Assembly (NCBI RefSeq): GCF_030704535.1
Contig: NC_081812.1
Span: 18,175,501 to 18,239,500 of the forward strand
Length of the DNA: 64,000 nucleotides
Reading direction: 5' to 3'
From: Vitis vinifera
Taxonomy: Eukaryota > Streptophyta > Magnoliopsida > Vitales > Vitaceae
Positions 59,495 through 64,000 of the stretch are shown piece by piece. Every line of letters starts with the position of its first letter. Position 1 is the first letter of the stretch. A program made the position numbers and the translations under genes. The notes under the pieces were generated by a model. It saw nothing but the letters and a program-made list of their open reading frames with translations, was not told where the DNA came from and made no database searches.

Positions 59495-60215
59495 TGTGTT
59501 TTGAATACTTCAAAGTGGGTGGCTTGGATCATTTCAGAAATCCAGGTTCATATGAGCTTAATCAAATCAATTGATTCAATTTCCAAACAAATTATTAAAT
59601 AGTTGAATTCATACCATTATAATAGCATATTATTAAATCCACATTTCAATTAAGTGGGTTACCACACCGCCACATTACCAAATCTCCCTAGCACCGCCAC
59701 CCCTCTGCAAGACCATAAACAGAGAGGAGAAGGCAGAGCAACGCAGCGATCGCCGATGAAGGAATCCGGTGTCTGTCACCACCGCCTGCTACGCCGGCAG
59801 CAAAGCTGCTGCACTCCGTCCGTCGATCGTTGTGAGGTTAGTGAATCACGCCCTCAACCCCTTCGTCTCTTCTTCTTATACTCTTCTAAAACTCGGTCGA
59901 GGGATGGGTTGATTTCGTCTTTCATCTTATTCTTCTTCGTGAGCAAGGTAGTCCACGGATTGAAGACTAGTCTCAGAGGCAGTAGACTTATTGCATCTTT
60001 TACTTTGGAAGAGATTCTCTATCACTGTTTTTGGTGGTTGTTTACTTCCTGTCATTTCAAAAGAAAACAGTTGCTTGTTTGTTGTGATTTAAAAAAAAAA
60101 AAAAACATTTCTGGGTTAAGCTCGGGAATATCTCGGTAACTGGTACGACCAACTCAATTCGGAATATAGACCGAGTCAGCCGAGTTTAACCAATTCATGC
60201 CGACCTCGGACGGTG
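59495..60215 (+). other. Insert of about 0.7 kb found only in duplication unit 2
   Basis: Unit 1 passes directly from an ACATTCTTCT word to GATGAATCTTATG (about 52264-52292); here about 720 bases lie between the matching sides. The insert has a GC-rich leader-like part (59680-59840) ending at a donor-like GTGAGGTTAG, a frame of 161 codons without a recognised domain (59654-60139), a poly-A run (60090-60103) and repeated ACTCGG/CCGAG words (60120-60210). It may be a captured gene 5' end or an unclassified retroposon. Confidence 0.45.
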
Positions 60216-60290
60216 TGAATCTTATGTCATGTTTCTTGGATATTATGTGAGTAGTTAATAAGGATACTCATTTGTCACATCTCTAATACT

Positions 60291-61287
60291 GATGGATTGA
60301 AAAATCGAATTTTATCGGTGATATTTGATCGATATATAGCATATCTGACGGTTTTAAAATGAAATTCAATATCGATTATCAAACGGGAGGAATATCGACA
60401 AAAAATCGATAAAATCGAAGATATATCAGTTTGGAATCGATAAATCGACGAAAAAATCGAGCATGTAGCGATGCGCGTAGCAACGGAGGAAGCCTATCAA
60501 AATATCAGAGATATATTGACGATATATCAGATATATCGTCGGTATATTGGATATATTGTCGATATATTGGATATATTGTCGATATATCGAAAAAATATCG
60601 AGATTTTTTTGAAAGTTTTTTTAAAAAAAAAAATATTTACCCTTTTTTATTTTTTAATTATTTATTTTTTTATTTTAAATTTATATTATCATTTTATTTT
60701 TAACTATTTTTTATATTTATCTCATTTATGTATAACATGTTCGTACTTACAATCAATACTATCGAAACTCCATATCCTATTATGAATGTTGTCTTTAACA
60801 AGATGGACTCCCTTTATCTAACAATATGATGAAACCACGTTGATTTTTATTTTGGTATTAAGGACTATTGCAATATTATATGTATTATGTTTATGTGTAA
60901 ATTGATTTTTATTTTGGTATTAAGGACTATTGCAATGTTATATGTATTATGTTTATGTGTAAATTGTTTTCATTTAATATAATCAAATATTTTTTAATTA
61001 ATTCTAATCGAAGTGTATAATTCTAAAATTCATATTTTCTATTCTTAAAATCCAAGTATCGTAAGCTATTTACCGATATTTTTTTCTTTGATCATATTTA
61101 TATCAATTATACTTATAAAATAACTTTAACGTATATATTCTTACTTATTTTATTATTCTTCGAATTTTTCTAAGCATTCCCATCAATTTTGGATAATTTT
61201 TATCTTACCGTGTAAAAATATCTACTGATATTTCTGAAAAAATCCAAGTACTGATATATCCGTATTTATTGATATTTCAATCCATGG
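60291..61287. mobile_element. Non-autonomous TIR DNA transposon, copy 2, with 7-bp target duplication
   Basis: 997 bp. The left end GATGGATTGAAAAATCGA and the reverse complement of the right end CCATGGATTGAAATATCA share ATGGATTGAAAWATC. TAATACT flanks both ends (60284-60290 and 61288-61294), and unit 1 keeps the single-copy empty site (TCTGTAATACATAGG, near 52372). Subterminal repeats of GATATATTG/TCGATATAT (60500-60600) and an AT-rich interior with no transposase. It is homologous to the element at 12555-13620. A 7-bp duplication (8 with one mismatch) suggests hAT, though a MULE is possible. Confidence 0.88.
60841..60964 (+). repeat. 62-bp tandem duplication inside the transposon
   Basis: TGATTTTTATTTTGGTATTA at 60841 recurs at 60903, and the 62-base units differ at about one position. 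The event happened within or shortly before this insertion; the equivalent part of the 12.5-kb copy lacks it. Confidence 0.9.
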
Positions 61288-61628
61288 TAATACTTAAATT
61301 TCCTCGCTTAATAAAGATGGGGTAAATAAGCCGGTCTTCTCACAAAGCAGACACTAAAAAATCTGAATATTACTATGCTCACATGGTTCAGTTGGTTTCA
61401 ACCCTTGATAAGATCAAGTTTTAGCTGGGCATCCAAACCAAAGCAGTAAGCAAAGACTCAAAGAAACTGATATATGCAGTGACACATATGTCTATAAAGT
61501 TGCTTGAATCTGCCACTCAAATTCTAATATTATTGACTTCCTTTGTTTAAGTTGACTCTTTTTAAGTATGCTGGTTGACCATAAATAGGAACTTGGTCCT
61601 GATATCTTTGTTTGGATTTTGGGAGGAA

Positions 61629-64000
61629 ATGGAGGAGGCAGCAGAGGCAGTAGTAATAAGTCTTGGGAATGAGGAAGAAGATGGCTATGATGCAGTTGTG
61701 GTGGGGTCTGGATATGGTGGTTCTGTTGCCGCTTGTAGGATGTCAATGGCAGGAATTAAAGTGTGTTTGGTCGAGAAAGGCCGGAGATGGGAAGCTAAAG
61801 ATTTCCCAACTAGCAGTTTAAAGATGATGTCAGATGTGAGGATTGAAAAAAGGAGCTTGGGCATTGGCTTTGGTCCCAAAGATGCTTTGTTTCAGGTTAT
61901 CTTCTTCTATTTTTGCTTCTCTTATGCAGTTGTTTTGATGAATTGAACATAAATTGTAGACTTCAAAGACTTCTTCATCCTCTAACTTCAATTCAATCAT
62001 CGACACTTCAGTTTCCTCCGAAAATGGTGACAATTAATCATTTTCTTCAATAAGTATCCCATAAAAACTAAAAAATAATTTCTAGTAGAGAAAAAACCAA
62101 TGCATGTTTTAAAAATATTGGAATTCTATGTATATATTTTTGAATCTGATTGATGGAAAAATAGGTGTATGAACAAGATGATTCTCTAGCGGCAGTGGCC
62201 TGTGGACTCGGTGGAGGTTCACTAGTGAATGCAGGGGTGATGATACCGACCCCAATTCGTGCAAGAAGGAACTCCAAATGGCCAAAGGAATGGGAAAAAG
62301 ATTGGGAAATCTGTGAAGCTTCTGCTTCAGCCATGCTGAGTATACAAAGCATTCCTGTCAAATTTCCTATTGCCAAAACCATGGAAGAGATAGCTGAACG
62401 AGAGATTGAAGAAAGTTTCCAAAGTCCGATGAAGCTAAGCATGAATTTCAGTCGTGACGAACAACAATTGGATTCAATGAAGCCTAAACAGATGGGCAGC
62501 TGTTTAGCCTGTGGAAATTGTCTTTCTGGATGTCCTTACAATGCCAAAAATTCTACAGACAAAAATTACATCGATTTGGCGGTTCAGGCACATTTTCCTC
62601 TGCCCTATATCTTTTAAGCTTGTGTATTTGTTGGGCGAAAATTTTGACATCCCCTGAAAATTGTTCTGTCAGTCTTACATAGTATATTGAGGTGCAGCTC
62701 CATAAATCCTAAAACAATCTTATATCATTGATGGGTACCATTTCTGTAACATGTCATTTTATGAAGGACGAGTCTTTTCCTCCAAATACTATGTACGACA
62801 TCATGGAACAATTCAATACTAGATGAATGTTCAAATGTGTTCTTATTTCTTCTTTTTTTTTTTTTTTTTATAACTAAAATCAAAACCAAAATCTGTAATT
62901 ATGCAGGCAGGATGCACTGTCAAAACAGGATGCCAGGTTTTGTCTGTGGTAAAAAATATAGATGATATTGGCAAAGAAGGAAAAATTAGTAGAAAAACGA
63001 GAAGAAGATGGCTTGTATTCTTCAATGAAACTGACTACGTACTCTCTGATTTTGTAATCCTTTCAGGTATGGTAGAGTAGCCATCTTTTTAGAAGTGTAT
63101 TTGAAAATTGGTATCAATTTCTAAACACTTTGTTTGCCCTGCTGCAGCTGGAGTTTTTGGTACCACTGAGATACTATTCCAATCACAAATGCGAGGACTG
63201 AAGCTTTCAGAAAGGCTTGGGTCTGGATTTAGCTGTAATGGGAATAATGTTGCTTGTCTTGCTGGAAGCCCAGCAGTCTTGGGCGCTTATGGACTAGACA
63301 GTAAACAATTCTCGAAGATACCTTTTCAGGAACGGCCAGGACCATCTATATCTTCATCTTACACTTCTTCTTTGGGGTTCACAATCCAGGTTGAAGCCTT
63401 CTATTCAATTAAGATCACATTTTCACTTCACTTCCCATATGATTTTGTGATTCATGTCAAATTTGGTAAATTACTACTTGTGTTGAAATTTTGGTGTCTG
63501 TGATCTGTCAGAACAATTGAACTAAAAATGGTTCTAAGGCTCAGATGCAGCTGCTGTAACAATGAATCTGAAATATTGTTTTAAAGCTTCTCTGACCTTA
63601 CTTACCATGTCCAACATGCCTGGTTGGTTGGCGGCTCAGTTAGCAATTAGCATAAGAAAGAAACCTTTGTTTCTCAACAATTCGATTAGTTTGCCAGTGT
63701 ATCATCACATAACAGAACCAGTCTGACTAATATGAATCGATGCCCCGTTTTCCATCTATCTTACATATCTAGTGCGACAATATATGAAATTCAAATATAA
63801 TGTACATGTTCGTACATGTAAATCATTGCCACACTCATATCATAAATTCTTCCAGTGCTAACCATTCCGTCTTTTGCCAGGGTGCTGTGCTTCCAAAGGC
63901 TTTTCCACACCTGCTATTCAAAGGGATCACAACATATGGATGGCCAACCCGCTACTGGTTCTTACATGGGGTTATAGAAAAGATTAAACATATGTTAGGT
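61629..64000 (+). CDS. GMC-type FAD oxidoreductase / alpha/beta-hydrolase fusion, copy B (partial, runs off window)
   Basis: Exons seen: 61629-61895, 62165-62587, 62907-63066, 63148-63389, 63881 to the window end. All phases match copy A. Differences are small: one extra residue near the N-terminus (EAVVISLGN against EVVVRFGN) and one residue fewer in exon 3 (GKEGKIS against GEEEGRIS). The Rossmann GSGYGG, GLGGGSLVNAG and the four-cysteine SCLACGNCLSGCPY motif are unchanged. No stop or frame break occurs up to 64000, so the copy looks functional as far as it can be seen. The hydrolase half lies outside the window. The copy has its own upstream sequence, largely altered by the insert and transposon 0.3-2 kb before the start, so its expression may differ from copy A. 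Confidence 0.9.
62588..62906 (+). other. GC-AG intron 2 of copy B
   Basis: Same GCGGTTCAG|GCACAT donor as copy A and acceptor TTATGCAG at 62899-62906. Intron interiors have diverged while the donor is preserved. Confidence 0.65.

Larger units (their letters stand above)
58404..60290 (+). other. Intergenic junction of the tandem duplication
   Basis: 58404-58580 is copy A 3'UTR/flank. 58585-59200 matches 50680-51190 of unit 1. 59200-59495 matches on both sides of the unit 2 deletion. 59495-60215 is absent from unit 1. 60217-60290 matches about 52284-52375. There is no complete gene. Confidence 0.7.
50670..64000 (+). repeat. Tandem segmental duplication (unit 1 about 50670-58580; unit 2 about 58585 to beyond 64000)
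   Basis: Matching landmarks: TTGAACACAGTTTCT (50747 and about 58640), TCGAAGCAGCAGCTTCCCTC (about 50803 and 58904), GAGACTTGCCTAGATGAATC (about 51067 and 59159), ATGATGCAAAAGATTTTC (52219 and 59440), CACATGGTTCAGTTGG (about 52466 and 61380), then the whole oxidoreductase gene. The offset is about 7.9 kb at the left and 8.84-8.93 kb from 61.3 kb on. The change is explained by a deletion in unit 2 (matching about 51200-52170), an insert of about 0.7 kb and a 997-bp transposon. Exon sequences are nearly identical, introns somewhat less. Confidence 0.92.

Noticed and set aside
60431-60785. Two overlapping Y/I-rich frames
   Set aside because: They translate the iterated GATATATTG subterminal repeats of the transposon; not protein-coding.
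1-64000. CRISPR array, prophage or bacterial operon structure
   Set aside because: No direct-repeat/spacer array or polycistronic layout; the DNA is plainly nuclear plant sequence with spliced genes.

Overview
This is a gene-sparse, AT-rich stretch of nuclear plant DNA from a dicot. The evidence is multi-exon genes with short plant-type introns, plant-only families (NAC factor, S40 senescence regulator, LWD/TTG1-class WD40 protein), a caulimovirid fossil, many TTA-flanked MITEs and long AT-rich spacers. Gene sequences and repeat style fit a woody eudicot such as grapevine (Vitis). That assignment is inference from memory, not a search result.

Layout, left to right. 1-780: end of a fossil endogenous pararetrovirus (reverse-transcriptase part, minus strand). 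3661-4668: intronless WD40 gene of the LWD/TTG1/AN11 family. 4.7-15 kb: repeat-dominated, with a degraded LTR-type repeat region, an AT-rich minisatellite, an apparently intronless site-1 protease pseudogene (about 10545-11480) and a 1.07-kb TIR transposon (12555-13620). About 15.2-20.5 kb: VPS55 gene. 20.7-21.9 kb: PIF/Harbinger-like element. 25784-27433: NAC gene (minus). 28-33 kb: spacer with a minisatellite and MITEs. 33.34-33.92 kb: a promoter of ribosomal-protein/snoRNA type (site II boxes, TATA, telo-box) with no long ORF behind it. 36486-37142: S40 gene (minus). 38979-48202: sorting nexin 1, ten coding exons. 50020-51994: small plastid-targeted protein gene with a tRNA-Asn in its first intron. 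52696-58403: nine-exon gene for a 1189-residue protein joining an FAD-dependent GMC oxidoreductase to an alpha/beta-hydrolase. 61629-64000: a tandem second copy of that gene, cut by the window edge.

The most informative part is the right-hand 14 kb. A segment starting inside the plastid-protein gene and covering the oxidoreductase-hydrolase gene has been tandemly duplicated (offset about 7.9 kb at its left end, about 8.9 kb after later insertions). The second copy kept a dead fragment of the neighbour's exon 2, lost exon 3, and gained a roughly 0.7-kb insert and a 997-bp TIR transposon with a clean 7-bp target duplication. The first copy preserves the empty site. Both copies keep a GC-AG intron. 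The fusion protein has a four-cysteine motif in its oxidase half and a cysteine where the hydrolase nucleophile serine would normally be.

Functional links: VPS55 and SNX1 both act in endosome/vacuole trafficking, and the NAC and S40 genes are both of families tied to leaf senescence. There is no sign of a co-regulated cluster; these look like ordinary independent genes. All exon limits were read by eye from splice consensus, phase and remembered homologues, without transcript data.
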